Positions 10,106 to 20,183 of a stretch of 64,000 bases of DNA are shown piece after piece. Numbering within the stretch: position 1 is the stretch's first letter; the number at the start of each line of letters is the position of its first letter. The position numbers were made by a program, and so were the translations under genes. This stretch comes from an uncultured Pelagibacteraceae bacterium (lineage in GTDB: Bacteria; Pseudomonadota; Alphaproteobacteria; Pelagibacterales; Pelagibacteraceae). Under the pieces are notes generated by a model. The model saw only the letters and a list, made by a program, of their open reading frames with translations, was not told the DNA's origin and did not search any database. The stretch is from contig CACDHZ010000003.1 in assembly GCA_902552705.1 (NCBI GenBank), forward strand, positions 1 through 64,000, given 5' to 3'.

Positions 10106-11067
10106 TTTAAATTCCTTATTTTTTTAGGAAAATATATATCAAATATATTTTTTAGAATTTTAAATTTTTTATTTTTCTTCATTCTTAATTCTATTAGTCT
10201 CCAAGCATAAGGTATTAAATTCAAATATATTTTTTTTTTATCTCTTTTCGCAAGTCTCGTAAAAATTCCTATGATTTTCATATTTCTTAATACTGAAAAT
10301 ATTTCAAAATCATTTAAAAAATCAATTTTATTGAAAGATTTTTTTTTAGATCCAATATAATAATTAAAAATTTTTTCCTTCAATTTATTATTTGAAATAA
10401 ATCTTACATCATCAATTAAAGATGCTAAATCATATGCTTCATTTCCAATTACTGCATCTTGGGAGTCAATAATAGCTAACTGATTTTTATGTTTCATTAA
10501 ATTTGATACATGAAAATCTCTATGTACAAAAACTTTATTTTTCAATTTTAAATTTGACAATAAAAACTTTATTTGTTGATGAATAGATAAATTTAGTTTC
10601 TTTAATACTTTTTTTGATACAAATTTTTTTGTGTACCAATCTGTAAATAACTTAGCTTCAGAATATAATTTATCGTGATCATAATTGGGAATTTTATAAA
10701 TTTTACCTTTAAAATTTTTACTTTTGAAATTTCTTATTTTTTGAATTTTATTTAGTAAATCAATAGATTTTCTGTACAAGTTTATTTTATTCATCGGATA
10801 TTTTTTTAATAGTTTATAAATAGTATCTTTTCCAAAATCTTGTATTTCTATAAAATCTTCTTTGTAATTCTCACTAATTAATTTAGGTGCTAAAATTTTA
10901 TTTCTAATTAATATTTTATTTACTGCATCATAAATTAATAGATTTTTTTCTTTTTCTTTTTTTGAAAAAACTATAATTGAATTTTTTTTAGCATTTTTTT
11001 TCCTATAAAAATTTCTAAATGACGCATCACCTTTAATCTTTTTTAATTTTACATTATCTAATTTCAT
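10102..11067 (-). CDS. amgK: Aminoglycoside phosphotransferase-fold sugar kinase, probable AmgK
   Basis: VFVHRDFHVSNLMKHKNQLAIIDSQDAVIGNEAYDLASLIDD APH motif; paired with murU and tsaE. Confidence 0.8.
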   Translation of the reverse strand: MKLDNVKLKKIKGDASFRNFYRKKNAKKNSIIVFSKKEKEKNLLIYDAVNKILIRNKILAPKLISENYKEDFIEIQDFGKDTIYKLLKKYPMNKINLYRKSIDLLNKIQKIRNFKSKNFKGKIYKIPNYDHDKLYSEAKLFTDWYTKKFVSKKVLKKLNLSIHQQIKFLLSNLKLKNKVFVHRDFHVSNLMKHKNQLAIIDSQDAVIGNEAYDLASLIDDVRFISNNKLKEKIFNYYIGSKKKSFNKIDFLNDFEIFSVLRNMKIIGIFTRLAKRDKKKIYLNLIPYAWRLIELRMKKNKKFKILKNIFDIYFPKKIRNLK

Positions 11068-11530
11068 CGATTTCTAATTTTTTATATCCTTGAATATTTA
11101 CAGTTCTTTGATTGTTTTTTTTCCCATATTCAAAAAATAAACTTATTTTATTTTTGATTATCTTGTCTATTTTTTCTGGCCATTCAACTAAAGTTAAAAT
11201 TTTCTCATAATTTTCAAATAATCCAATATTATCTATTTCTTGACTGCTCTTTAATCTAAATAAATCATAATGTTGAATTATAAAATTTCTTACATCATAT
11301 TCGTTTACTAAATTAAAAGTTGGACTTGTTACTTCTGTTATTTTTAAATTATTTTTTTTTTGAAAATTATTAATAAGGTGTCTTATAAAAGTAGTTTTTC
11401 CAACTCCTATCTCTCCATATAAAAATACAACATCACCTCTTTTTAATATCTGGGAAAATTTTTTAGCTAGTTCAGCTGTATTAACTTCTAAAGAAATATC
11501 AATTTTTTCGCTATTAGTAGCGATAGGCAT
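11054..11530 (-). CDS. tsaE: tRNA threonylcarbamoyladenosine biosynthesis ATPase TsaE
   Basis: [18 protein letters not shown] Walker [29 protein letters not shown]. Confidence 0.92.
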   Translation of the reverse strand: MPIATNSEKIDISLEVNTAELAKKFSQILKRGDVVFLYGEIGVGKTTFIRHLINNFQKKNNLKITEVTSPTFNLVNEYDVRNFIIQHYDLFRLKSSQEIDNIGLFENYEKILTLVEWPEKIDKIIKNKISLFFEYGKKNNQRTVNIQGYKKLEIDEIR

Positions 11531-12800
11531 CAGGTTTATATGGGCCTTCAGGGGTTACACTAATATAATCTGCTTGATCTTTAGACATTTTGGTTAATTT
11601 TGCACCAACTTTTTCTAAATGTAATCTAGCTACTTTTTCATCAAGATGTTTTGGTAAAACGTAAACCTTGTTTTCATATTTATCTGAATTATTCCATAAT
11701 TCTATTTGTGCAGTAACTTGATTAGTAAACGAAGCACTCATTACAAAGCTTGGGTGTCCAGTTGCACAACCTAAATTTACAAGTCTTCCTTCAGCTAACA
11801 ATATTATTCTTTTATTACTCGGCAATGTAATTTCATGAACTTGGGGCTTTATTTCATCCCATTTATAGTTTTTTAAAGCTTCAACTTGTATTTCATTATC
11901 AAAATGTCCAATGTTACAAAGAATAGCTCTATCTTTCATATCTCTCATATGATCAGCAGTTACAATATCTTTATTTCCAGTAGCTGTTACAACTATATCT
12001 GCTTCTTTGATCATCTCATCCATAAGTACAACTTCATACCCTTCCATTGCCGCTTGAAGTGCACAAATAGGATCTGTTTCTGTAACCATAACTCTAGCAC
12101 CACTTTGTCTTAATGAGGCTGCACTTCCTTTTCCTACATCTCCAAAACCAGCAACAATAGCTACTTTTCCAGACATCATCACGTCAGTTGCTCTCTTAAT
12201 CCCATCTACTAAACTTTCTCTACATCCATATAAATTATCGAACTTAGATTTTGTAACTGAGTCATTCACGTTTATAGCTGGAACTAACAATGTTCCTTGA
12301 GACTCCATTTTCTTAAGTGCCAAAACTCCTGTTGTAGTTTCTTCTGAAAGCCCTTTCACATTTTTTAATAAATCCTTATAATCTTTGTGCATTAAAGCAG
12401 TTAAATCACCCCCATCATCAAGAATCATATTTGGTTTCCAATCTTTTTTCCCTTCAATTGTTTGTTTTACACACCACCAATATTCTTCTTCAGTTTCACC
12501 TTTCCAAGCAAATACAGGTATACCTGCTTTCGCTATTGCTGCTGCTGCATGATCTTGGGTTGAAAAAATATTACATGAAGACCATCTTACCTCAGCACCT
12601 AAAGCAACAAGAGTTTCGATAAGCACTGCAGTTTGTATTGTCATGTGAAGACAGCCTAAAATTCTTGCACCTTTAAGTGGATTTTTTCCTTTATATTCTT
12701 TTCTCAATGCCATTAATCCAGGCATTTCTGTTTCAGCTAAAGAAATTTCTTTTCTTCCAAATTCTGCTTGAGATATATCTTTTACTTTATAATCACTCAT
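11514..12800 (-). CDS. ahcY: Adenosylhomocysteinase
   Basis: 428 aa; [67 protein letters not shown]-terminus. Confidence 0.98.
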   Translation of the reverse strand: MSDYKVKDISQAEFGRKEISLAETEMPGLMALRKEYKGKNPLKGARILGCLHMTIQTAVLIETLVALGAEVRWSSCNIFSTQDHAAAAIAKAGIPVFAWKGETEEEYWWCVKQTIEGKKDWKPNMILDDGGDLTALMHKDYKDLLKNVKGLSEETTTGVLALKKMESQGTLLVPAINVNDSVTKSKFDNLYGCRESLVDGIKRATDVMMSGKVAIVAGFGDVGKGSAASLRQSGARVMVTETDPICALQAAMEGYEVVLMDEMIKEADIVVTATGNKDIVTADHMRDMKDRAILCNIGHFDNEIQVEALKNYKWDEIKPQVHEITLPSNKRIILLAEGRLVNLGCATGHPSFVMSASFTNQVTAQIELWNNSDKYENKVYVLPKHLDEKVARLHLEKVGAKLTKMSKDQADYISVTPEGPYKPDAYRY

Positions 12801-12845
12801 AGATGAGCTTTCTAACGATTTAAAGAAAAATAATCAACTTTTATA

Positions 12846-14387
12846 TTAAGATTCTGGAAAAATAATTTCTACATTTGCGCCTTTTTGATTGGGATTATTT
12901 GACGCTTTTATTAATCCACCGTGAAGATCAACTAAATTTTTAACTATATTTAGACCAAGACCTGAATGTTCTCCAAATTTTTCCGGTCTATTGCTATAAA
13001 ATCTTTTAAACACTTTATCCGTGTTTTTTTCTTTAAACCCCTGGCCTTCATCAATGACTTTTAAGATAATATTTTTATCTTTATCTTTATTTAGTTGAAC
13101 AATTATATCTTTTTTATCTTCACTAAAGGAAATCGAATTATCTAATAAATTTGCAATAATTTGCTCTATTCTATTCTCTATTCCATAAATATTATACTCT
13201 TTTAAATTTTTGATATCGGATAGAATAATTTTAATTCCTCTTTTGGCTTCATAAATATTATTAAAATCATCTACTACAGATTTAGCAATTAATTTTAAAT
13301 TTATTTTTTTCATTTGTTCTTTATTTAATGCGACTTCATCTTTTAACATCTGAGAATAATCAGTTATCAATCTTTCAATTCTTTGGACGTCATGCTCAAG
13401 AATATCAATTAATTTACGCCTTTCAGTCTGATTGTCAGTTTCATGTAATATTTCAGAAGCACTTTTCAATGACGTTAAAGGATTCCTAATTTCATGAACT
13501 AAATCTGAGGAAAAATTTTCCGCATGAGAAATTCTTTTTTGGAGCTCATGAGTCATGTCATCAAGTGAAGTAGATAATGTGCCAAGTTCATCATTTCTAT
13601 TTTTTAATACATCTATATTAGTTTTTTTTCTGCTTTTTTCTCTAATAACTTTCGTATATGTAACTAAATTTTTTATAGGTTTTAAAAAATATCTATTTAA
13701 TACAAAAGAAAATATAAAAATTACAATGCCGACAAAAACTGCTGTTCTAATTATAAAAGTTTTTCTCTCATTTATTGCTGATCTTATATCGTTTGCATTT
13801 TCTGAAATTGCTAAATATCCTATATTTTTACCATCCAAAGTTACATTTTTAATTGTTGTCAATAAAAACTGATTATATCCCTCTTGAGTAAAAGTATATG
13901 GTTTACCAAAGTTTTTCGATAATGAATAATTAGAGAGAATATCTTTTAATGAAATAGCTTTTTTTTTATTCAAATTTTTTTTCTCAGTAATTTTTTCACT
14001 TTTTTTTTCATCTAAAATTTCTTGCTGAACAATATCAATTCTTGAAGAAAAAGATCTGGGATCTAAGTCCAATGTATCTGTATCCCCTACTAAATTAAAC
14101 TGATTATCAAACAGAATTACTCTATCTAAATTTTGAAATAAAAATCTTGTAGAAAATAAAAATCTTCTAACATCCTCTTCTTCAAATTTTATATCTAATC
14201 TTAAAATATGATCTATCGTATTATTTATTACTTTAATATGATTGCCCGTTTTTTTTTGTATTAAATTTGGTTGAACATTTTTTAGATAAAGAATAGTTAA
14301 GCTTCCAATGAACAGGAAAATTACCAAATTGATAAATAAAAATTTTTTTAAAATTGATAAATCTTTTATGAAATTTTTGAACATCAA
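12846..14387 (-). CDS. chvG: Sensor histidine kinase, ChvG-like
   Basis: Two TMs, HAMP, FSSDLVHEIRNPLTSLKSASEIL H-box, GLGLNIVKNLV; overlaps the downstream end of chvI. Confidence 0.88.
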   Translation of the reverse strand: MMFKNFIKDLSILKKFLFINLVIFLFIGSLTILYLKNVQPNLIQKKTGNHIKVINNTIDHILRLDIKFEEEDVRRFLFSTRFLFQNLDRVILFDNQFNLVGDTDTLDLDPRSFSSRIDIVQQEILDEKKSEKITEKKNLNKKKAISLKDILSNYSLSKNFGKPYTFTQEGYNQFLLTTIKNVTLDGKNIGYLAISENANDIRSAINERKTFIIRTAVFVGIVIFIFSFVLNRYFLKPIKNLVTYTKVIREKSRKKTNIDVLKNRNDELGTLSTSLDDMTHELQKRISHAENFSSDLVHEIRNPLTSLKSASEILHETDNQTERRKLIDILEHDVQRIERLITDYSQMLKDEVALNKEQMKKINLKLIAKSVVDDFNNIYEAKRGIKIILSDIKNLKEYNIYGIENRIEQIIANLLDNSISFSEDKKDIIVQLNKDKDKNIILKVIDEGQGFKEKNTDKVFKRFYSNRPEKFGEHSGLGLNIVKNLVDLHGGLIKASNNPNQKGANVEIIFPES

Positions 14388-15091
14388 CTAACGTTCCATC
14401 TATATCCACTACCATATCTTGTTTCAATAGCAGAAAAATCAGGATCAACTCTTTTAAATTTTTTTCTAATTCTCTTTACATGGCTATCTATAGTTCTGTC
14501 TTCAATATCAGTATCTTCTCTATACGCTATATCCATAAGCTGAGCTCTTTCCTTAATTATACCTGGTCTCTTTGCTAGTTCTTTGACTATTAAAAATTCT
14601 GTAGTAGTGAGTTTATCTGGTAATTGTTTGCCACCCCACTCACACTCAAGCTGAGAGGGATCAAGTTTAAGTTTGCCATGAAAAATAATATTTTTTGTTT
14701 CCTCTATATTGCTGCTAATATCTTTCTTTCTTAGTTGAACACGAATTCTCTCAATTAAAACCTTTATTGAAAATCCTCCAGATTTCTTTACAAAATCATC
14801 TGCTCCTAATTTTAAGCCTAATAATTCATCTATTTCATCATCTTTAGAGGTTAAAAAAATTACTGGTAAAGACGTTTTTTTTCTTAATTTTTTTAAAAGT
14901 TCTTCACCATCCATTTTTGGCATCTTAATATCAATTACTGCTAAATCTGGTGGATTTCTAGTAAGACCAATTAATGCACTTTCTCCATCAATATATGTTT
15001 GAACTTTAAAACCTTCTTTTTCTAATGCTATACTAATACTAGTAAGTATATTTCTGTCATCATCAATAAGAGCTATTGTTTGCTTATGCAT
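14384..15091 (-). CDS. chvI: OmpR-family response regulator, ChvI-like
   Basis: IALIDDDRNILTSI, DLAVIDIKMPKMDGEELL, winged helix IDSHVKRIRKKFK...RYGSGYRW. Confidence 0.9.
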   Translation of the reverse strand: MHKQTIALIDDDRNILTSISIALEKEGFKVQTYIDGESALIGLTRNPPDLAVIDIKMPKMDGEELLKKLRKKTSLPVIFLTSKDDEIDELLGLKLGADDFVKKSGGFSIKVLIERIRVQLRKKDISSNIEETKNIIFHGKLKLDPSQLECEWGGKQLPDKLTTTEFLIVKELAKRPGIIKERAQLMDIAYREDTDIEDRTIDSHVKRIRKKFKRVDPDFSAIETRYGSGYRWNVS

Positions 15092-15142
15092 AAGTTACTT
15101 TAAAAATACTAAATTGTTCTAATTTAGGCAATGTTCTTTTAA

Positions 15143-17917
15143 TTAATGCAGTATTCCCCAATTATCTCCTATATTTATATCAACTGTTAAAGGGGTTGAA
15201 AAAGAGTGCAAATCACTTTGGGTGACACTCATCATTTCATCTTGAATGATTTTAGTAATTTTTTTAACCTCTTTTTCAGGAACTTCAAAAATTAATTCAT
15301 CATGTATTTGTAATAAAATTTTAGATTTATTTTCATTTAAACTTTCAAATTTTTTATCTAATCTTATCATTGCTAATCTCATAATTTCTGATGCGGAGCC
15401 TTGGATAGGTGCATTTATTGCTGCTCTTTCTTGAAAATTTCTAACATTAAAGTTTTTATCATTTATTCCTTTAAAATAAGATCTTCGGCCAAAAATATTA
15501 TTTACATATCCACTTTTTCTGCAAAATTTTTTTGTATTCTCCATATAAATTTCTATCTCTGGAAACCTAGAAAAATAGGATTTTAAAAATTTATCTGCCT
15601 CATGATTTGAAACATTTATTTGTTTTGCAAGACCATATTGAGAAATGCCATAAATTATTCCGAAATTTATTGCTTTTGCCTTACGCCTCATATCCTGGTT
15701 AACTTTTTTAATATCTATATCAAAAACTTGACTTGCGGTTAAAGAATGAATGTCTTCATTATTTTTAAAAGCTTTTTTTAATTCTTTAACATCTGCTAGG
15801 TCTGCCAAAATTCTCATTTCAATTTGATTATAATCAGCAGATATTAATGAGAAGCCTTTTTCGGCAATAAAAGCTTTTCTAATATCTCTTCCCTCTTCTG
15901 ATTTAATAGGGATATTTTGTAAATTTGGATCACTAGAAGCAAGTCTTCCAGTTGTTGTAGCTGCTAATAAAAAAGAAGTATGTACTCTTTTTGTTAAAGG
16001 ATTGATGTGTTCAGGCAAAGCATCGGTATAGGTATTTTTAAGTTTGGAAACTTGACGCCAATCTAAAATTAGTTGAGGAAATTTATGTCCTTTAAATGCT
16101 AAATCTTCAAGAACGCTAGCATTTGTTGCAAAACTTCCTTTTTTGGTTTTTTTAAGTGCAGCAATTTTTAAATCATTATAAATTATTTCTCCTAATTGTT
16201 TTGGTGAAGCAATATTAAATTCTTTTTTTGAAATTTTAAAAACTTGTTTTTCTAATTCAATTATTTTTTTTTCAAATTTTCTAGACAATAATTCTAAACA
16301 TTTTTTATCAATTTTGATTCCTTCAATCTCCATAAATGCCAATATTTTTATTAATGGCTTTTCAAAAATTTCATAAATTGTTGTTAATTTTTCTAATTTA
16401 AGATTTTTACTGAAAATTTTATATAATCTATATGTAATATCAGCATCTTCTGCTGCGTATTCCATTGCCTTATCTAACTCTACTTCACTAAAATTTATTT
16501 CTTTTTTACCGGTTCCAACAATTTCTTTAAATGAAATAGTTTTATGATGTAAATGGATTTCAGATAAAGTATCCATGTTATGTCTATTTTTTCCTGCATC
16601 CAAAACATAAGACATTAGCATTGTATCTTCCATGCAGTTCATATTTATTCCTTGCTTGAATAAGACTATAAAATCAAATTTAATATTTTGACCTATCTTT
16701 TTTACACTTTTATCCTCTAAAAGAGGTTTTAGCTTTTTGATTACCAATTCTTTTTTTAAACATTCTTTTGATTTATGGCCTATTGGAATATAGCAAGCCT
16801 TACCAATTTTTGTACTTAAAGAGATACCAACTAGATCTGCTTGGTGTGGATCTAAAGAACTAGTTTCAGTATCAATTGCTAGTTCACCTGCTTCTTCTGC
16901 TTCCTTTATCCATTTATTTATTTCTACCTCATCAGTAATTAAAAAATAATTATTTTTGTTAATCTTTGGGAGTTTTTCTTTAGGAGTAATTTCTATATTA
17001 TTTTTTTCTAAAGTGGGTTCTCCATATATTGAAATCGCAGAGCTAAGGAGTCTATTAAACTCCATCTCTCTTAAAAATTTATATAATTTATCTTTGTCAA
17101 TTTTTTTTAATTTAAATTCTTCTACCTTTTTTTCAACTGGAACATTCTTCATTAATGTTACAAGTTTTTTACTAATAATTGCTTTATCTTTATTTTCTGT
17201 AAGAGTCTCTCTTCTTTTATTTTGTTTTATTTCATGAGCATTATCTAACAATTTTTCTAGCGTTCCATACTTATTAATTAATTCCGCTGCTGTTTTTACT
17301 CCAATACCTGGAACTCCAGGAACATTATCGCTGCTGTCTCCAGCTAAAGATTGAACATCAATTATTTTTTTTGGTTCAACTCCAAATTTAGTTAAAATAT
17401 CTTGTGTCGATATAAATTTATTTTTCATTGGGTCAAACAAACGGACATCTTTATTGTATAATTGCATTAAATCTTTATCTGAAGAAACTATAGTTACCTT
17501 TGCTCCTTTTGATAAAATTTGTTCAGCATATGTTGCTATTAAATCATCTGCCTCATAATTTGGTAGATCAATGCATGGTAAATTAAAAGCATTAACTGAC
17601 TTTCTTATATATTCAAACTGTGGAGCCAAATCCTCAGGTGCTTCAGCTCTGTTTGCTTTGTATTCAGAATAAATTTTATTTCTAAAAGTTTTCCTTGCAG
17701 AGTCAAAAATCACAGCAAAATGAGTTGGTTTCTGAAGATTCTCATTAGACTTTGAGTCCTCTAATAATTTAAATAACATACTACAAAAGCCACTTACTGC
17801 ACCTACAGGTAAGCCATCGCTCTTTCTAGTTAAGGGTGGTAATGCATAATAAGCCCTAAATATATAACCGGAGCCATCTATCAAATAAAAATGATCAGTT
17901 TTTTTTATTTTATCCAT
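15143..17917 (-). CDS. polA: DNA polymerase I (5'-3' exo, 3'-5' exo, polymerase)
   Basis: LIDGSGYIFRAYYALPPL, AIDTETSSLDPHQADLVGIS (exo I), SADYNQIEMRILADLA (motif A), RRKAKAINFGIIYG (O helix), LLQIHDELIFEVP (motif C). Confidence 0.98.
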   Translation of the reverse strand: MDKIKKTDHFYLIDGSGYIFRAYYALPPLTRKSDGLPVGAVSGFCSMLFKLLEDSKSNENLQKPTHFAVIFDSARKTFRNKIYSEYKANRAEAPEDLAPQFEYIRKSVNAFNLPCIDLPNYEADDLIATYAEQILSKGAKVTIVSSDKDLMQLYNKDVRLFDPMKNKFISTQDILTKFGVEPKKIIDVQSLAGDSSDNVPGVPGIGVKTAAELINKYGTLEKLLDNAHEIKQNKRRETLTENKDKAIISKKLVTLMKNVPVEKKVEEFKLKKIDKDKLYKFLREMEFNRLLSSAISIYGEPTLEKNNIEITPKEKLPKINKNNYFLITDEVEINKWIKEAEEAGELAIDTETSSLDPHQADLVGISLSTKIGKACYIPIGHKSKECLKKELVIKKLKPLLEDKSVKKIGQNIKFDFIVLFKQGINMNCMEDTMLMSYVLDAGKNRHNMDTLSEIHLHHKTISFKEIVGTGKKEINFSEVELDKAMEYAAEDADITYRLYKIFSKNLKLEKLTTIYEIFEKPLIKILAFMEIEGIKIDKKCLELLSRKFEKKIIELEKQVFKISKKEFNIASPKQLGEIIYNDLKIAALKKTKKGSFATNASVLEDLAFKGHKFPQLILDWRQVSKLKNTYTDALPEHINPLTKRVHTSFLLAATTTGRLASSDPNLQNIPIKSEEGRDIRKAFIAEKGFSLISADYNQIEMRILADLADVKELKKAFKNNEDIHSLTASQVFDIDIKKVNQDMRRKAKAINFGIIYGISQYGLAKQINVSNHEADKFLKSYFSRFPEIEIYMENTKKFCRKSGYVNNIFGRRSYFKGINDKNFNVRNFQERAAINAPIQGSASEIMRLAMIRLDKKFESLNENKSKILLQIHDELIFEVPEKEVKKITKIIQDEMMSVTQSDLHSFSTPLTVDINIGDNWGILH

Positions 17918-17967
17918 TAAATAATATTATCTTAATTATTTTAAATATTATAAATGTATTAACTCTT

Positions 17968-18897
17968 ATGGACCAAAAAAAAATACTTTATGTAAAAAAC
18001 CTAAAAAAAATATACTCCAATAAACAAACTGAAAATACTAATGCATTAAATGATTTAAACTTAGACGTGAAACAGGGAGAAATTTTTGGCCTTCTTGGAC
18101 CAAATGGTGCAGGTAAAACAACATTTATAAATATTTTAGCTGGAACAGTAATAAAAACAGCGGGAGAAGTAAATGTATGTGGTTTTGATTTAGACAAAAA
18201 TCCAAGACAGGTTAGAGCTTCAATAGGAATAGTGCCTCAGGAAATCAATCTTGATCCTTTTTTTAGTCCAAGAAAATTATTGGAGTTACAATCCGGTCTT
18301 TATGGAATAAAAAAAAAGAACAGAATCACAGATACAATTTTAAAGTTAGTATCTTTAGAAAAACAGGCTAATAGTTATGCTCGAAGTCTATCTGGAGGTA
18401 TGAAAAGAAGACTGTTAATCGCTAAAGCTCTTGTTCACCAACCTCCAATAGTTTTCTTGGATGAACCAACAGCTGGTGTTGATGTGGAACTTAGGAAAAA
18501 TTTATGGAAAAATGTAAAATCACTTAATGATCTCGGAGTAACTATTATTTTGACTACACATTATCTTGAGGAGGCAGAAGAAGTTTGTGATCGAATAGCA
18601 ATTCTTAATAAAGGAAATATTGTTGCTTTAGATAGCACTAAAAATCTATTAGATAGAATTCAAACAAAAAAAGTGATCTTTAAGACTGACAAAAAAGTCA
18701 ATATTAAGGAAAATGATTTAAAGTCTTTAAAGATAATATCAAAATCTGAAAATGAAATTTGTGTATCTTATGAAAAAAGTAAAATACACATTGAAGAAAT
18801 AATTGCTCTTATTAAAAAAAATAACATTAAAATTATAGATATATCTACAGATGATGGTGATTTAGAAGATGTTTTTCTTAGATTAATAAAAAACTAG
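17968..18897 (+). CDS. ABC transporter ATP-binding protein (ABC-2/YadG type)
   Basis: FGLLGPNGAGKTTFINIL Walker A, LSGGMKRRLLIAKALVHQPPIVFLDEPTAGVD. Confidence 0.92.
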   Translation: MDQKKILYVKNLKKIYSNKQTENTNALNDLNLDVKQGEIFGLLGPNGAGKTTFINILAGTVIKTAGEVNVCGFDLDKNPRQVRASIGIVPQEINLDPFFSPRKLLELQSGLYGIKKKNRITDTILKLVSLEKQANSYARSLSGGMKRRLLIAKALVHQPPIVFLDEPTAGVDVELRKNLWKNVKSLNDLGVTIILTTHYLEEAEEVCDRIAILNKGNIVALDSTKNLLDRIQTKKVIFKTDKKVNIKENDLKSLKIISKSENEICVSYEKSKIHIEEIIALIKKNNIKIIDISTDDGDLEDVFLRLIKN

Positions 18898-18929
18898 ATT
18901 ATTACAATAATTAATAGTAAATTTAAAAA

Positions 18930-19481
18930 ATGGATTCTTTAAAAACCTATTCCATTCAGAAAATTTTAAAAACTTTTTTAGTTATATTTTTTGGAACAAT
19001 ATTACTAACTATTTCTGCTAAATTAAAAATACCTTTTTATCCTGTACCAATGACAATGCAAACTTTTATGGTTCTTTTTTTAGGAATAGCTTTTGGTTAC
19101 AAAATTGGTTTAACAATAGTTAGTGTTTATTTATTAGAGGGTATTATTGGAATACCAGTATTTTCTAATTCACCCGAAAAAGGTGTGGGATTAATTTATT
19201 TTACAGGTCCAACAATGGGTTATCTAATAGGCTTTTTAATTGCTGTATTTTTTGCAGGATATTTTAATCTGAAAAAGAATATTTTTTTAATTTTTTGTAG
19301 GTTAATATTTTCTGTTTCAACAATTTATTTATTCGGAATTCTTTGGTTAGGAACTTTAATTGGTTGGGACAAACCTATTTTGGAATTAGGCGTCACACCA
19401 TTTTTGTTAGCTGAATTATTTAAAATAAGCTTACTAACTTTATTAACTAAAAATATAATTAAATTAAGAAAATTTATTTAG
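18930..19481 (+). CDS. bioY: Biotin transporter S-component BioY
   Basis: KLKIPFYPVPMTMQTFMVLFLGIAFG; LLEGIIGIPVFSN; GPTMGYLIGF. Confidence 0.93.
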   Translation: MDSLKTYSIQKILKTFLVIFFGTILLTISAKLKIPFYPVPMTMQTFMVLFLGIAFGYKIGLTIVSVYLLEGIIGIPVFSNSPEKGVGLIYFTGPTMGYLIGFLIAVFFAGYFNLKKNIFLIFCRLIFSVSTIYLFGILWLGTLIGWDKPILELGVTPFLLAELFKISLLTLLTKNIIKLRKFI

Positions 19482-20037
19482 GTGATCTTTTAGAGAGAAT
19501 TCTTTGCAAAGTTCTTCTATGCATTTTGAGTCTTCTTGCTGTTTCAGAAACATTTCTATTACATAATTCAAAAACTCTGTGTATATGTTCCCACTTAACT
19601 CTGTCTGCTGACATAGGATTTTCTGGCGGTTCTGCTTTTTTCTCAGGATCTGCTAATAATGCTTTTTCTACATCGTCAGCGTCTGCTGGTTTTGCAAGAT
19701 AATCTATAGCACCTTCTTTTATTGCCGCAACAGCAGTTGGTATATTTCCATAACCAGTTAACATAATAATCCTACTATTTGAATTTGAGCTTTGTATCTG
19801 TTTTACCACTTCGATACCGTTTCCATCTGCAAGTCTTAAATCAACAACTGCAAAACTTGGTTTTTTTTCTTTTACAGTTTGTATTCCTTGTTTTACACCC
19901 TCAGCTTGAAAAACTTGGAATCCCTTTTTTTCCATTGCCCTAGCAAGCCTATCTCTAAAAGGATTGTCGTCATCGACAATAACCAAGGATTTGTTATCGA
20001 AATTACTCAATTTTTTTATATTAACTTGTTCAACCAT
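19474..20037 (-). CDS. regA: Response regulator RegA/ActR/PrrA family
   Basis: Receiver domain plus Fis-like HTH C-terminus DRVKWEHIHRVFELCNRNVSETARRLKMHRRTLQRILSKRSP. Confidence 0.93.
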   Translation of the reverse strand: MVEQVNIKKLSNFDNKSLVIVDDDNPFRDRLARAMEKKGFQVFQAEGVKQGIQTVKEKKPSFAVVDLRLADGNGIEVVKQIQSSNSNSRIIMLTGYGNIPTAVAAIKEGAIDYLAKPADADDVEKALLADPEKKAEPPENPMSADRVKWEHIHRVFELCNRNVSETARRLKMHRRTLQRILSKRSPK

Positions 20038-20115
20038 AGGATTTATATGGTGATAAATTAAATAATTTCAATAGCCATTATTTCCTTTACATTAATTAAC
20101 TATTACCTTATTTGC

Positions 20116-20145
20116 ATGAAATATATGAAAGTTTTTAATTTTTAG
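20116..20145 (+). other. Possible leader peptide ORF (MKYMKVFNF-stop)
   Basis: ATG AAA TAT ATG AAA GTT TTT AAT TTT TAG; overlaps a weak stem AAAGTTT/AAACTTT followed by a T-run. Confidence 0.2.
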
Positions 20146-20183
20146 AAACTTTTTTTTATTAAATTTTTTTGGGGGCATATATA

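Noticed and set aside
12431-12622. 63-aa plus-strand ORF
   Set aside because: Antisense to ahcY, Leu/His-rich shadow translation.
12801-12845. Possible SAM/SAH riboswitch upstream of ahcY
   Set aside because: The gap is only 45 bp and I see no SAM-II, SAM-V or SAH-type conserved core.
14233-14448. 71-aa minus-strand ORF overlapping the chvG/chvI junction
   Set aside because: Alternate frame over two well-supported genes; no independent support.
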